Of a DNA stretch of 64,000 nt, positions 7,554 through 15,607 are shown in pieces. The position numbers and the translations under genes are program-made. Every line of letters begins with the position of its first letter. The first letter of the stretch is position 1. The stretch is from Bdellovibrionales bacterium. GTDB taxonomy: Bacteria > Pseudomonadota > Alphaproteobacteria > UBA9219. The notes under the pieces are model-generated. The model was not told the DNA's origin and made no database searches. It was given only the letters and a program-made list of their open reading frames with translations. The stretch covers positions 62,001 through 126,000 of the forward strand of contig JBAZRW010000004.1 in the NCBI GenBank assembly GCA_041662785.1, written 5' to 3'.

Positions 7554-8042
7554 TTACTGCGCAATCACAGAAACAGCGCGGCGGTTTTGAGCCCAAGCGG
7601 CTTCGTTGCTGCCCAGAACGGCAGGACGTTCCTTGCCATAGCTAACCGTCTTGACGCGGCTGGCGTCGATGCCAGAAGCAACAAGGTAGTTCTTGGCGGC
7701 TGTCGCGCGACGTTCACCCAAAGCAAGGTTGTATTCGCGTGTGCCACGTTCGTCGGCATGGCCTTCCATCGTGATCGAAACCGCAGGATACTTCTTCATC
7801 CAAGCGGATTGACGATCCAATGTGGCGCTAGCCTCAGAGGTCAGATCGGACTTGTCAAAGCCGAAGAAAACGCGGTCGCCAACGTTGACAACCAAATCTT
7901 CTTGCGTGCCGGGACGTGCAACGCCCATCTTGCCACCAGCGCCGTTGCCGTTGGCATCAGCAGAACCGTCGTCAACACCCGTCGTATCGCAAGCCGAAAC
8001 CATAACGAGTGCCGCCATTAGACACAGAAACTTTTTAAACAT
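7554..8042 (-). CDS. pal: Peptidoglycan-associated lipoprotein Pal
   Basis: A 162-aa outer-membrane lipoprotein that anchors the envelope to peptidoglycan and completes the Tol-Pal system. It has a lipobox (LVMVSAC, Cys18), a Gly/Ala-rich linker, and an OmpA-like domain with the diagnostic EGHADERGTREYNLALGERRA and the peptidoglycan-binding C-terminus. The start at 8042 is set by GGGAGAAGACC just upstream and by the signal peptide; the frame continues open 40 codons further but without a signal. It is the last gene of the operon, separated from tolB by a terminator. Confidence 0.95.
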   Translation of the reverse strand: MFKKFLCLMAALVMVSACDTTGVDDGSADANGNGAGGKMGVARPGTQEDLVVNVGDRVFFGFDKSDLTSEASATLDRQSAWMKKYPAVSITMEGHADERGTREYNLALGERRATAAKNYLVASGIDASRVKTVSYGKERPAVLGSNEAAWAQNRRAVSVIAQ

Positions 8043-8378
8043 GGTCTTCTCCCTTTGTGAACCTCTGGCGGAGTGGGGCAAAAAAGTCCGACTTTTCTGC
8101 CTTGGCCGAGATGATTGTGATTGTTGTTGAAGATTGCTTGCGGGAACCCGCTTACAACCCATGACCTTGCCCCCTTCTTGTCAGAAGAACTTTCTGATGA
8201 AAGAAAAGCAACAAAACCGAGACCAAGTTAACTCTTGGGGTCGCGGGAATCAAGGGGCGTGTTTCTTGATTAGGAAATAAAGAATAAACCGCTAAGAGTG
8301 AGTGGCCAAATCGCCACAGAAAGTGGCAGAAATGCCTGAATTGTGGCACAAGGCTGTGTGCTCTGCCACAATTGTGCC
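8043..8378 (-). other. pal upstream region with nested GTGGC/GCCAC inverted repeats
   Basis: No gene is supported here. Several short inverted motifs cluster at 8302-8378, the best being TTGTGGCA (8341-8348) with TGCCACAA (8364-8371). They lie between the tolB terminator and pal, so they could form a leader structure or operator for a pal-only promoter. I could not place a convincing promoter. Confidence 0.4.
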
Positions 8379-8384
8379 TTAAAA

Positions 8385-8420
8385 GAAAAAGCCGCCCCTC
8401 TTTTAAGGGACGGCTTTTTC
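8385..8420 (-). terminator. Terminator between tolB and pal
   Basis: AAAAAGCCG and CGGCTTTTT flank a CCCCT/AGGG stem on both strands, giving a strong hairpin with U runs either way. It lies just after the tolB stop, so pal probably also has its own promoter. Confidence 0.75.
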
Positions 8421-8440
8421 TTTTTACAAAAGATGATTCC

Positions 8441-9778
8441 TTACGGAATCAGCGGTGACCAAGCGGGGTCAGAGGCATCCATCGGCGTGGGAACCTCGCG
8501 CTCATTATAGCCCGTCAGATCAATGCTATAGAGCTTGGCGCTCTTGCCGCGTCCCCCCGGCCCTGTTGGCAGATCCTTGAAGTACATCAAGACGCGGCCG
8601 TTGGGGGCCCATGTGGGGCCTTCGACGTGATAGGCCTCGGTCAGCAAGCGCTCGCCCGTTCCATCGGGGCGCATGACGCCGATATAGAAGCGGCCTCCAT
8701 GCTGCTTGGTGAAGGCGATCAAATCACCGCGAGGCGACCAGACCGGCGTGGCATAACGGCCCTCGCCAAAGCTGATGCGCTTCACGTCGCTGCCGTTTGC
8801 CGACATCGTGTAGATTTGCTGGCTGCCGCCGCGATCCGATTCAAAGGTAATGCGGTTGCCATCGGGGGCATAGCTTGGCCCCGTATTGATGGACGGGTGG
8901 CTTGTCAGCTGCGTGGTTTTGCGCGAGCGCAAATCCATCGTGTAGATGTCCGAGTTGCCCCCCTTCGACAGCGAGAAGATCACCTTATTGCCACCGGGCG
9001 CAAAGCGCGGGGCAAAGGTCATGTTCTCGAAATCGCCCAAGACTTCCTGCCGTCCGCTATCGATATTGAACAGGTACACGCGGGGGCGGTTGTTATAGTA
9101 CGCCATATAGGTGATTTCTTGAAGCGTAGGTGAGAAGCGCGGCGTCAGGACAAGGGCGCGACCATCGCTGAGAAGGCGGTGGTTTTCGCCATCCTGATCC
9201 ATGATGGCCAGACGCTTAACGCGGGCTGTGCCGGGGCCGCTTTCCGCAATATAAACGATGCGCGTGTCAAAGTAACCGTCTTCGCCCGTGATACGTTTAT
9301 AGATCGCATCCGCGACAATGTGCGCGACGCGCCGCCAGTTGTTGGGAATGGTGAAATAGGCAAGACCCGTCATTTGTTGTTCGCCGAAAACGTCCCACAG
9401 ACGGAACTCGACTTTCAAACGGCCATCGGCTTGCGCCTCAATGCGTCCGACGACAAGAGATTGAGCGTTCAAAACGCGCCAATCGGCAAAGCGTGGCGCA
9501 ACCAAAAGGGAATCGCGATCCTGAATAAAGGATTTGGGATCAACGGCAGAGAAAAGGCCAGAGCGTACCAAATCCGCCGACACCACCTTGGCAATATCGC
9601 GGCCAAACTGGGCTTCGTTGCCGCCCGCGCCGTAAAAGGCGGGGATGGCGATGGGGATGGGCTCCACCACGCCGCGCGTGATGTCGATGCGAACCTCGGC
9701 CTTGGCGGGCGCGGCCGCCAGAAGCGGTAGGAGGAAAGCGAAAAGAGCAAGAACGCGGTTGGTTTTGTTCATGGTCAT
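8441..9778 (-). CDS. tolB: Tol-Pal system beta-propeller protein TolB
   Basis: A 445-aa periplasmic protein that links TolA and Pal. The signal peptide ends near AAAPAKA (residue ~27). An N-terminal domain (FGRDIAKVVSADLVRSGLF) is followed by a six-bladed WD40-like propeller with repeated PRFSP, SYAPDG and PVWSPRGD motifs. Its ATG overlaps the tolA stop (ATGA at 9775-9778), indicating translational coupling. Length and order are standard for the family. Confidence 0.96.
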   Translation of the reverse strand: MTMNKTNRVLALFAFLLPLLAAAPAKAEVRIDITRGVVEPIPIAIPAFYGAGGNEAQFGRDIAKVVSADLVRSGLFSAVDPKSFIQDRDSLLVAPRFADWRVLNAQSLVVGRIEAQADGRLKVEFRLWDVFGEQQMTGLAYFTIPNNWRRVAHIVADAIYKRITGEDGYFDTRIVYIAESGPGTARVKRLAIMDQDGENHRLLSDGRALVLTPRFSPTLQEITYMAYYNNRPRVYLFNIDSGRQEVLGDFENMTFAPRFAPGGNKVIFSLSKGGNSDIYTMDLRSRKTTQLTSHPSINTGPSYAPDGNRITFESDRGGSQQIYTMSANGSDVKRISFGEGRYATPVWSPRGDLIAFTKQHGGRFYIGVMRPDGTGERLLTEAYHVEGPTWAPNGRVLMYFKDLPTGPGGRGKSAKLYSIDLTGYNEREVPTPMDASDPAWSPLIP

Positions 9779-10623
9779 AACATGTCCCTTGGGTCAAAAT
9801 TAAAGCGGATGGTTTTCCATTGCTCGTATTGATCGGGCGGTAGGTCGAGTGGCGTGCATTTCGGATGATGAAGCGCGCGCATGGCGGCCTCGGCAGCGGC
9901 GCGGAAGTGTGAATCAGTTGCCATGCGCACCTTGTCCACCACTTCAGCTGTGCGGACTGTACGATCCTCGTTCACTTCAATCAAGACCTCAACGATCAAT
10001 TCTTGCGCGTTACGCGCGCCGATGGGCATGTTCCAGCACCCGCTGATTTGGCGGCGCAAAGAATCCTCTTGGCTGATCGTCAGGCGGTCGGACAACGCGG
10101 GGCCTTGGTTGCTGGCCGCGCCTGTCTGGGCCGCACCATCGTTTTTCTTGACGTCGGGGCGGGCATCCTCAGTCTTGGGGGCCGCAGGTTTTAATTTAGC
10201 GACGTTTTTCAAGACGCTAGCCAAAGGATCCACCTGCGGCTGTTGCTTGGCAACTTCCTTGGGCGGCGTTGGCGGCGTGGGCTTGGTGGAAGGCTTGGGA
10301 AGGGCGGCATCATCAGGCGCAGGCACATCCTTGGCGGCTGGCTTGGGCGGCTCCACAGGCTTGGGCGGCTCTGGCTCCTTGACTTCGGGCGCAGGCGCGG
10401 GTTTGGGGGGCGCGGTTTTCGCGGCCTCTTGCTCTTCAGTGTCCTTGATACGGGTGTTGGTAATCGCGCCAATCTCGACGATATCGACGGGAACAGGCCG
10501 CCACGGCGGCGCGGGTGGCGGCTTGAAAAAGCTGGGGATGCCAAAATACAAAACAAGCATCGCCCCGACATGCAAGGATGTCGAGATAATGATTGGTGTT
10601 TGTAGATTTTCTTGGCGGGTCAT
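9775..10623 (-). CDS. tolA: Tol-Pal system protein TolA
   Basis: A 282-aa inner-membrane protein spanning the periplasm and coupling TolQR energy to TolB/Pal. There is one N-terminal membrane helix (IIISTSLHVGAMLVLYFGI), then a long Pro/Lys/Glu-rich stalk (residues ~60-150, many PKP and PEPPKP repeats), and a C-terminal domain with ISGCWNMP. In place of the helical Ala/Lys domain of E. coli TolA the stalk is proline-rich, common in alphaproteobacteria. Its start is only 13 bases from the end of the inserted four-helix-bundle gene. Confidence 0.93.
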   Translation of the reverse strand: MTRQENLQTPIIISTSLHVGAMLVLYFGIPSFFKPPPAPPWRPVPVDIVEIGAITNTRIKDTEEQEAAKTAPPKPAPAPEVKEPEPPKPVEPPKPAAKDVPAPDDAALPKPSTKPTPPTPPKEVAKQQPQVDPLASVLKNVAKLKPAAPKTEDARPDVKKNDGAAQTGAASNQGPALSDRLTISQEDSLRRQISGCWNMPIGARNAQELIVEVLIEVNEDRTVRTAEVVDKVRMATDSHFRAAAEAAMRALHHPKCTPLDLPPDQYEQWKTIRFNFDPRDML

Positions 10624-10630
10624 CAGGGGA

Positions 10631-10655
10631 CAGAGTTCAGAGTTCAGAGTTCAGG
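10631..10655 (+). repeat. 7-bp tandem repeat, left edge of the four-helix-bundle insert
   Basis: Three tandem copies of CAGAGTT (10631-10651) lead into CAGGGAA. The same motif in inverted orientation closes the other side (11043-11084). The pair acts like variable-number terminal inverted repeats around the inserted gene. Confidence 0.8.
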
Positions 10656-11017
10656 GAAGGAGAGAGCTTCTTTTCTAGACCAGCGAGCAATCCGTTAATC
10701 ATTTTTTCGATTTCAGAGAGTTCACTTATCAAACAAGATATATCGTGTTCCGGCGCATAACCCAATTGTTCTGCAATCATAATTTGTGTCTCAAGTTCAG
10801 CCGCCGAACCATACGAGATATTTGTAAACCGGATAAACTCTCGCGTTGTTCTTTTTGCGTGGCCTTCGGCCAAATTGGAAGGTATGGATATGGCCGCGCG
10901 ACGCATCTGGCTTGTCAAACAATACAATTCTTCTTTAGGAAATGTTTTCGTCAGACGATAGACCTTGACGACAAAGTCCATTGATCTTTTCCAGACAGCT
11001 AGATTTTTGTGCCCCAT
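10637..11017 (-). CDS. Four-helix-bundle protein (23S rRNA intervening-sequence/Avd-like family) inserted in the tol operon
   Basis: A 126-aa helical protein. LAVWKRSMDFVVKVYRLT, then LTSQMRRAAISIPSNLAEG and an I/L-E-T-Q helix are the hallmarks of the family found as 23S rRNA intervening-sequence ORFs and as free genes (TIGR02436-type). The role of free-standing members is not known; related Avd proteins bind RNA. The ATG at 11017 starts the conserved core; the frame upstream is made of the repeat and reads QSSE-like. It splits tolR from tolA, which are normally contiguous, and is flanked by inverted 7-bp repeat clusters, so it looks mobile. Confidence 0.85.
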   Translation of the reverse strand: MGHKNLAVWKRSMDFVVKVYRLTKTFPKEELYCLTSQMRRAAISIPSNLAEGHAKRTTREFIRFTNISYGSAAELETQIMIAEQLGYAPEHDISCLISELSEIEKMINGLLAGLEKKLSPSLNSEL

Positions 11018-11042
11018 CCCAAGCGTGCGACATGGCTGATTC

Positions 11043-11084
11043 CCTGAGCTCTGAACTCTGATCTCTGAACTCTGATCTCTCATT
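11043..11084 (-). repeat. 7-bp tandem repeat, right edge of the four-helix-bundle insert
   Basis: On the minus strand this reads as alternating CAGAGAT and CAGAGTT units ending in CAGGGAA, the inverted counterpart of 10631-10655. It abuts the tolR stop and even supplies the bases after it. Confidence 0.8.
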
Positions 11085-11550
11085 TCTTCTTCCCCCTCGT
11101 CGGCTCTGGCGTGGGCAGCTCAGCGACAAGGGCAACCTTGGAAAAACCAGCGGCGTTGATGGTTCCCATGACTTCCATGATGCGGCCATAGGCGACGCCC
11201 CTATCGCCGCGCACAAAGATGCGGGCATCGGGATTGGACCCTGTAATGGCTTTCAGCTTGGCGACCAGATCGTCCAGCTCAGACTTGGATTCCTGCAGGT
11301 ACACGTTGCCTTTCGAGTCGATAGAGATAACCAAAGGCTCCTTATCCTGCCGCACCGATTGCGCTTGCGCCTTGGGCAAATCCACGGGAACGGCGACGGT
11401 CAGCAAGGGCGCTGTCACCATAAACACGATCAGCAAAACCAGCATCACGTCCACAAGCGGCGTGACGTTGATATCCGCCATGGGGCGATAGCCGCCGCGC
11501 CGTCCGCGCCGGTGGCCGCCTCCGCCAGATTGCATGGTTCCGCCCGCCAT
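11080..11550 (-). CDS. tolR: Tol-Pal system protein TolR (ExbD family)
   Basis: A 156-aa inner-membrane protein with one transmembrane helix (VTPLVDVMLVLLIVFMVTAPL) carrying the conserved Asp used for proton-driven energization with TolQ. A periplasmic domain follows (ISIDSKGNVYL, IFVRGDRGVAYGRIMEVM). The N-terminus is Gly/Arg-rich. Its ATG overlaps the TAA of tolQ by one base. Downstream, tolA is displaced by the inserted four-helix-bundle gene, which could affect tolR-tolA coupling. Confidence 0.95.
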   Translation of the reverse strand: MAGGTMQSGGGGHRRGRRGGYRPMADINVTPLVDVMLVLLIVFMVTAPLLTVAVPVDLPKAQAQSVRQDKEPLVISIDSKGNVYLQESKSELDDLVAKLKAITGSNPDARIFVRGDRGVAYGRIMEVMGTINAAGFSKVALVAELPTPEPTRGKKK

Positions 11551-12278
11551 TAGTTTTCTTCCATGTTGCGCGACAGGGTCGCCATAAAGTCGTTGGCGAA
11601 GTTTTCAAGCCGTGCGCCATAGCGACCAATCTCGGTTGAGAACTTGTTATAGGCTGCCGTGGCGGGGATGGCGGCGACAAGGCCGATGGCCGTGGCCAAA
11701 AGGGCTTCGGCAATACCGGGAGCGACAACGGCGAGGCTGGTGTTTTGTGCCGCCGCGATGCCGATAAAGCTTCGCATTATGCCCCAAACCGTGCCGAAAA
11801 GACCGATAAACGGCGCGACCGAGCTAACGGACGCCAAAAAGGTCATCCATGTTTCGATGAGCGCCATCTCGCGCCCGATGGTGACTTGCAGCACGCGGTC
11901 GATGCGGTTTTGAATGCTGGTGCGGCCTTGCGGCGTGGCGAGGAGGCCCTTATCGTTCGCGCTGCGCCATTCCTTCATGCCCGCGACGAAAACGGCCTGC
12001 ATAGGATCGGCGGGGCGCTTGATTTTCTCGTACAGCATATCAAGGGAGCCAGCCGACCAGAAACGCTCTTCAAAAAACTCGGCGCGGTTTTTAAGACGCG
12101 ATATTTTTGAGATTTTGTCAAAGATCAAAGCCCAAGTGAAAACGGAAATGCACAAAAGGCCAAGCATCACGGCTTTGCCGACCAGATCCGAATGGCCAAA
12201 GAGGCCAAACAGCGACATATCAAGCGGCGCGACCGATCCGGCCAGTTTAACGGTATCAACAATAGGTTGTGGGTCCAT
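11550..12278 (-). CDS. tolQ: Tol-Pal system protein TolQ (ExbB/MotA family)
   Basis: A 242-aa proton-channel subunit with three transmembrane segments (about residues 30-55, 145-170 and 180-205), including the conserved FLASVSSVAPFIGLFGTVWGIM region. It forms the TolQR motor of the envelope constriction machinery. The usual upstream neighbour ybgC is separated by a palindromic repeat of 125 bp. Confidence 0.96.
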   Translation of the reverse strand: MDPQPIVDTVKLAGSVAPLDMSLFGLFGHSDLVGKAVMLGLLCISVFTWALIFDKISKISRLKNRAEFFEERFWSAGSLDMLYEKIKRPADPMQAVFVAGMKEWRSANDKGLLATPQGRTSIQNRIDRVLQVTIGREMALIETWMTFLASVSSVAPFIGLFGTVWGIMRSFIGIAAAQNTSLAVVAPGIAEALLATAIGLVAAIPATAAYNKFSTEIGRYGARLENFANDFMATLSRNMEEN

Positions 12279-12312
12279 CGGGTTTTAGCTCCTTGTCGTA
12301 TTACTAGAAATT

Positions 12313-12437
12313 CGTCATCCCCGCGAAAGCGGGGATCCAGAGGACTGGGGAATTAACTTAGGTGTTAAACCCACTGGATTCCCGCCCCCTTTTTTTCGCC
12401 CGCCGCACAGGCGGCGGGACGAGGGCGCGGGAATGAC
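12313..12437. repeat. Palindromic intergenic repeat (composite), tolQ-ybgC
   Basis: The ends are CGTCATCCCCGCG and CGCGGGAATGAC. The right half is a nested form in which the module starting CGCCCGCCGCACAGGCGGCGG is placed inside the basic GGGATTCCCGC/GCGGGAATGAC palindrome. The same nested module occurs in tsaD (22560-22603), and near 32104 and 36594. Confidence 0.8.
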
Positions 12438-12457
12438 ACTGTGCAAATTGATTCAAA

Positions 12458-12883
12458 TCACCCCATAAACCCCTCAAGCTTTTGCCGCCAATCGGGGGGC
12501 AAGCGCAAGACCTTTCCGTCATGTGTAACGGTAACTAGTGTCACTTTTATGGCAACGAGGGTTTCTTCGCCACGCTTTATATTTTGGGTCATGGTCAGGC
12601 TCGCGCCGCCCAAACGATCCAAAGAAGTCGTTACGGTTAGCCAATCATCAAGCCGAGCAGGGGCTTTGTAGTCCGCCTCAAGGTGTCGCACGACGAAAAG
12701 AGGATCATCCGCCGTCCACAAAGCGCCTTCCCGCCCCGTGACGACCCGCAAAAACTCCGTCCGCGCCCGCTCGGCAAAGGCCAGATAGCGGGCATAGTAC
12801 ACGACCCCGCCCGCATCGGTGTCCTCATAATAGACGCGCAGGGGGAGTTCAAATACGAGATTTGGGAGGGGGAGTTTTTTCAT
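12458..12883 (-). CDS. ybgC: Tol-Pal-associated acyl-CoA thioesterase YbgC
   Basis: A 141-aa hot-dog-fold thioesterase acting on acyl-CoA or acyl-ACP and linked to envelope phospholipid metabolism. The family signature YYEDTDAGGVVYYARYLAF near residue 18 contains the catalytic Asp, and the HLEADYKAPARL segment follows. It is the expected first gene of the tol operon, but it is now separated from ruvB by three SBP paralogues and from tolQ by a palindromic repeat. Confidence 0.95.
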   Translation of the reverse strand: MKKLPLPNLVFELPLRVYYEDTDAGGVVYYARYLAFAERARTEFLRVVTGREGALWTADDPLFVVRHLEADYKAPARLDDWLTVTTSLDRLGGASLTMTQNIKRGEETLVAIKVTLVTVTHDGKVLRLPPDWRQKLEGFMG

Positions 12884-12887
12884 ATGG

Positions 12888-13769
12888 TTAGTGTTGGCTT
12901 AATTTATAGGCGGGGGCAACGTGTAACAACGAATCTGCTCCATCTTTATACCGATATAGAATATTTTCAATCTGGCCGCTGTCGAGCAGTTCTTGTGTGG
13001 CCGTATTCAGCATTCTGCGCAGTTTATCCTGCCCTTGAGCAAGAGCAATAGTGTTGCCAAACACGCGAAGGGGGGCTTGCGCAAGCACACGGCGAATCTT
13101 TCTGGGATTGTGATCCATGAACATCTTGGCCGTTGCGCGGTCGGTAATGAAAACATCCGCCTTTTTCGTTATCAGCGACATGAAGGCATCTGATGGAGCG
13201 GTCATTTGTGAAAGCTGAAGCATTTTTGCTTTTGGAAAGTCATTTGTCGCGACCATACCACCAACTTCGCCATCAATCGCAATGATGGTAACTGATGGAT
13301 CGTTAATTGTCTTAATGTCGTTGTCGAACCGTTTGTCCTCCGCACGAACGTATATATCTTGGGCTATAAAATATATTGGGTTTGTAAAATCAACCTGTCG
13401 AGCCCGTGAAGCATTAGGCCAGACCGAAACGCATTCGGCATCGATCCGTCCTGTTTCCAAAGCGACCGGAAAATCTCCCGTTCCCGTTTCTTCCGCCCAC
13501 TCAATTTTGATGTGAAGCGCTGTCCCAAGCGCAGCCATGTAATCATAGAACAATCCTGACATTATCCCCGTTGTCGGGTCTTTCGCGATAAAGGGTGGCC
13601 AAACAACGTAACCACACCGCAGCGTGTTGGTTCTTATCACTCTCTCATACGCGGATTCTTTTGGCGCGGCGGTTGTCGTGGTGGCGGGGCGCAGCGCAAA
13701 GTTTTGGATGCCCAGTGCGATCACAACGGCGAGAAGGATAGTCCCAAAAGTTGAATGGTGTTTCATCAA
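12888..13769 (-). CDS. Solitary solute-binding protein paralogue 2
   Basis: A 293-aa extracytoplasmic binding-protein-like sequence. The N-terminal hydrophobic segment (FGTILLAVVIALGIQNFALRP) and the following SAYERVIRTNTLRCGYVVWPPF are nearly the same as in the genes at 13833, 14699 and 485, while the body is strongly diverged. It ends four bases before ybgC, so it is probably translated from the ruv-ybgC message. There is no transporter gene nearby. Ligand and role are unknown; the conserved anchor and cysteine (TLRC) set the group apart from ordinary transport SBPs. Confidence 0.8.
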   Translation of the reverse strand: MMKHHSTFGTILLAVVIALGIQNFALRPATTTTAAPKESAYERVIRTNTLRCGYVVWPPFIAKDPTTGIMSGLFYDYMAALGTALHIKIEWAEETGTGDFPVALETGRIDAECVSVWPNASRARQVDFTNPIYFIAQDIYVRAEDKRFDNDIKTINDPSVTIIAIDGEVGGMVATNDFPKAKMLQLSQMTAPSDAFMSLITKKADVFITDRATAKMFMDHNPRKIRRVLAQAPLRVFGNTIALAQGQDKLRRMLNTATQELLDSGQIENILYRYKDGADSLLHVAPAYKLSQH

Positions 13770-13832
13770 AGTTTCTTCCGTTTGTTTTGATGGGGGCGTG
13801 GGGTGCCTTCCTCGTAAAGGCGTAAGGGGCGC

Positions 13833-14702
13833 CTAGATTCTCGGTTTAGGGGAAATGATGCCTTTCCCATAGTCTTTGCCTGTTTCCGTTTTTAGTATCC
13901 TGTCGACAACGCCGTTGTCGATTAAATCATACAAGGACGCATTGATGACGTTCATTAAGGCCGTTTCGTGAATGCCCACGGCGATGACGCCCGAAAGGGT
14001 ATTAAGAGGGCGCATAAGCTGCACTTGTCGAAGCGCCGTCGCCTTATTGTTTTCATTGTAGAGGGACAGGTTGCTGGGGCCGCTGATCGTAAGGTCAGCC
14101 TTCTTCATCGCGACATCAAGGAAAAGCTGATCCTCGCCGCCTACAGTGCCGCGATAAACAAGTGTGGCCTTGGGGAAAAAGCGCTTGGCGATGGCTTCCG
14201 AAAGGTCGCCCATGTTCACTTCGATCTTGATGTCGGGACGATTGATGCTGTCGGGATTATTGTCAAAGCGCGTATCGTTTTTGCGAACATAGGCTTCGAT
14301 GGCTCCATAGGAGAAGGGGGTTGAGCCAAGAAGAACACGTCCGCGTGCCGGTGTCATGGCCATGCCTGTGCAAAAGGCGTCGGCTTTGCCTGTTTGAAGT
14401 GTCGGCGTGATGTCGCCAAAATCAATTTCCGGCCCCCATACGACATTAAGGCCTGTGGCCTTTTCAACCTCGGCCATAAGAGCGGGTGCAATTCCGCCCA
14501 GTTTGCCTGTGTTTGGGTCTTTGCTGATAAAGGGCGGGTAGAGGGCGTAGGCGCAACGCAGCGTGTTGGTGCGCATCACCCGATCATACGCGGATTCTTT
14601 GGACGCGCTTGCCGTGGTGGCGGGCCGCAGCGCAAAGTTCTGGATGCCCAGTGCGATCACAACGGAGATCAAGATAGTCCAGATTGCAGATTGGTTTTTC
14701 AT
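13833..14702 (-). CDS. Solitary solute-binding protein paralogue 3
   Basis: A 289-aa member of the same group, starting MKNQSAIWTILISVVIALG. The leader through RTNTLRCAYALYPPFISKDP is highly conserved with its neighbours, including at DNA level (the GCGCAAAGTT...CCCAGTGCGATCACAACGG block recurs at 13690 and 14630). The ligand-binding body (for example ADAFCTGMAMTPARGRVLLG) is divergent. Its start overlaps the stop of the next paralogue (14699-14702), so the two are co-translated. The ligand is unknown. Confidence 0.8.
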   Translation of the reverse strand: MKNQSAIWTILISVVIALGIQNFALRPATTASASKESAYDRVMRTNTLRCAYALYPPFISKDPNTGKLGGIAPALMAEVEKATGLNVVWGPEIDFGDITPTLQTGKADAFCTGMAMTPARGRVLLGSTPFSYGAIEAYVRKNDTRFDNNPDSINRPDIKIEVNMGDLSEAIAKRFFPKATLVYRGTVGGEDQLFLDVAMKKADLTISGPSNLSLYNENNKATALRQVQLMRPLNTLSGVIAVGIHETALMNVINASLYDLIDNGVVDRILKTETGKDYGKGIISPKPRI

Positions 14703-15595
14703 CGAATTTCCTTTCGTTCATCTTGATAAGGCCGCGCGATGGCCTGATAGTGTTTTCCGGCGATCAGGCCGTTCTTTGTCAAAATCTGTTCAACAACGCC
14801 AAAATCCAATAAATCGCTGATGATTTTATCAAGGGTATTTGCCCAAACGATATCGTCAACTTTTGTGCCGAAAAGTGTGAGTCCAAGTGTAATAAGAGGC
14901 TTGTTGTCCCAGCTCACCTTTTTCAGGGAATTAGGGTTATAATCCAGAAACCGTGTTGCTGTTAGTTGCTCAGAAACGGTTGCATCATCTTTGCCGTTCT
15001 TTACATCCATAAGAACCTGTCCTGCTCCCAGTATCGCGGGCAGGCTGTTGTGATGGGCTTGGGGAAAAAGTGTCGTAGCGAAATACCGCGCCGCCGATCC
15101 ATCCAAGGATAGTATAGACGTATCTGGTTTGTTCAGAATATCGCGCGAGGCGTTAAACCGGTTATCTTTCGGGCGAACATAAATGTCGAAACTGGCATAC
15201 AAAACAGGCGCGGCAAAGTGTGCCAGAGGCCTTAAAAAAGGCCCCGGAATAAGGGGACCACAAACGGCATCGACTTTGTCGGAATTAGCAAGCGAACCGA
15301 AGTCGTCGAAAGACGCTTCCTGTTGCCACACGATTTCCGCGCCCAACGCCTCCCCCACCTTGTTGATAATATCGACAAACGCACCGCTCATAGCGCCCGT
15401 GTTGGGATTGCGTTCAATAAGCGACGGCCAAATCCAATAAGCGCACCGCATTTTCTTAGTGCGCATAACGTGATCAAGGGTGGATTCTTTGGACGCGGCG
15501 GTTGTTGAAGGGCTTGGTCGCAACAAAAGATTCTGCACGCCCAGTGCAATTACAACGGCAATAAGAATGGTCCAAATGGCAGAGTGGTTTTTCAT
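14699..15595 (-). CDS. Solitary solute-binding protein paralogue 4
   Basis: A 298-aa paralogue with leader MKNHSAIWTILIAVVIALG, then LDHVMRTKKMRCAYWIWPS. The binding fold follows (VDAVCGPLIPGPFLRPLAHF). It is the first of the three genes inserted between ruvB and ybgC, 12 bases after ruvB, and so probably co-transcribed with ruvCAB. It is the most diverged of the four in the body. No membrane partner is present in the window. Confidence 0.8.
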   Translation of the reverse strand: MKNHSAIWTILIAVVIALGVQNLLLRPSPSTTAASKESTLDHVMRTKKMRCAYWIWPSLIERNPNTGAMSGAFVDIINKVGEALGAEIVWQQEASFDDFGSLANSDKVDAVCGPLIPGPFLRPLAHFAAPVLYASFDIYVRPKDNRFNASRDILNKPDTSILSLDGSAARYFATTLFPQAHHNSLPAILGAGQVLMDVKNGKDDATVSEQLTATRFLDYNPNSLKKVSWDNKPLITLGLTLFGTKVDDIVWANTLDKIISDLLDFGVVEQILTKNGLIAGKHYQAIARPYQDERKEIR

Positions 15596-15607
15596 GGCGG
15601 GCCTCTT

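Noticed and set aside
10631..11084. Diversity-generating retroelement suggested by the Avd-like protein
   Set aside because: No reverse transcriptase, template repeat or variable repeat was found nearby.
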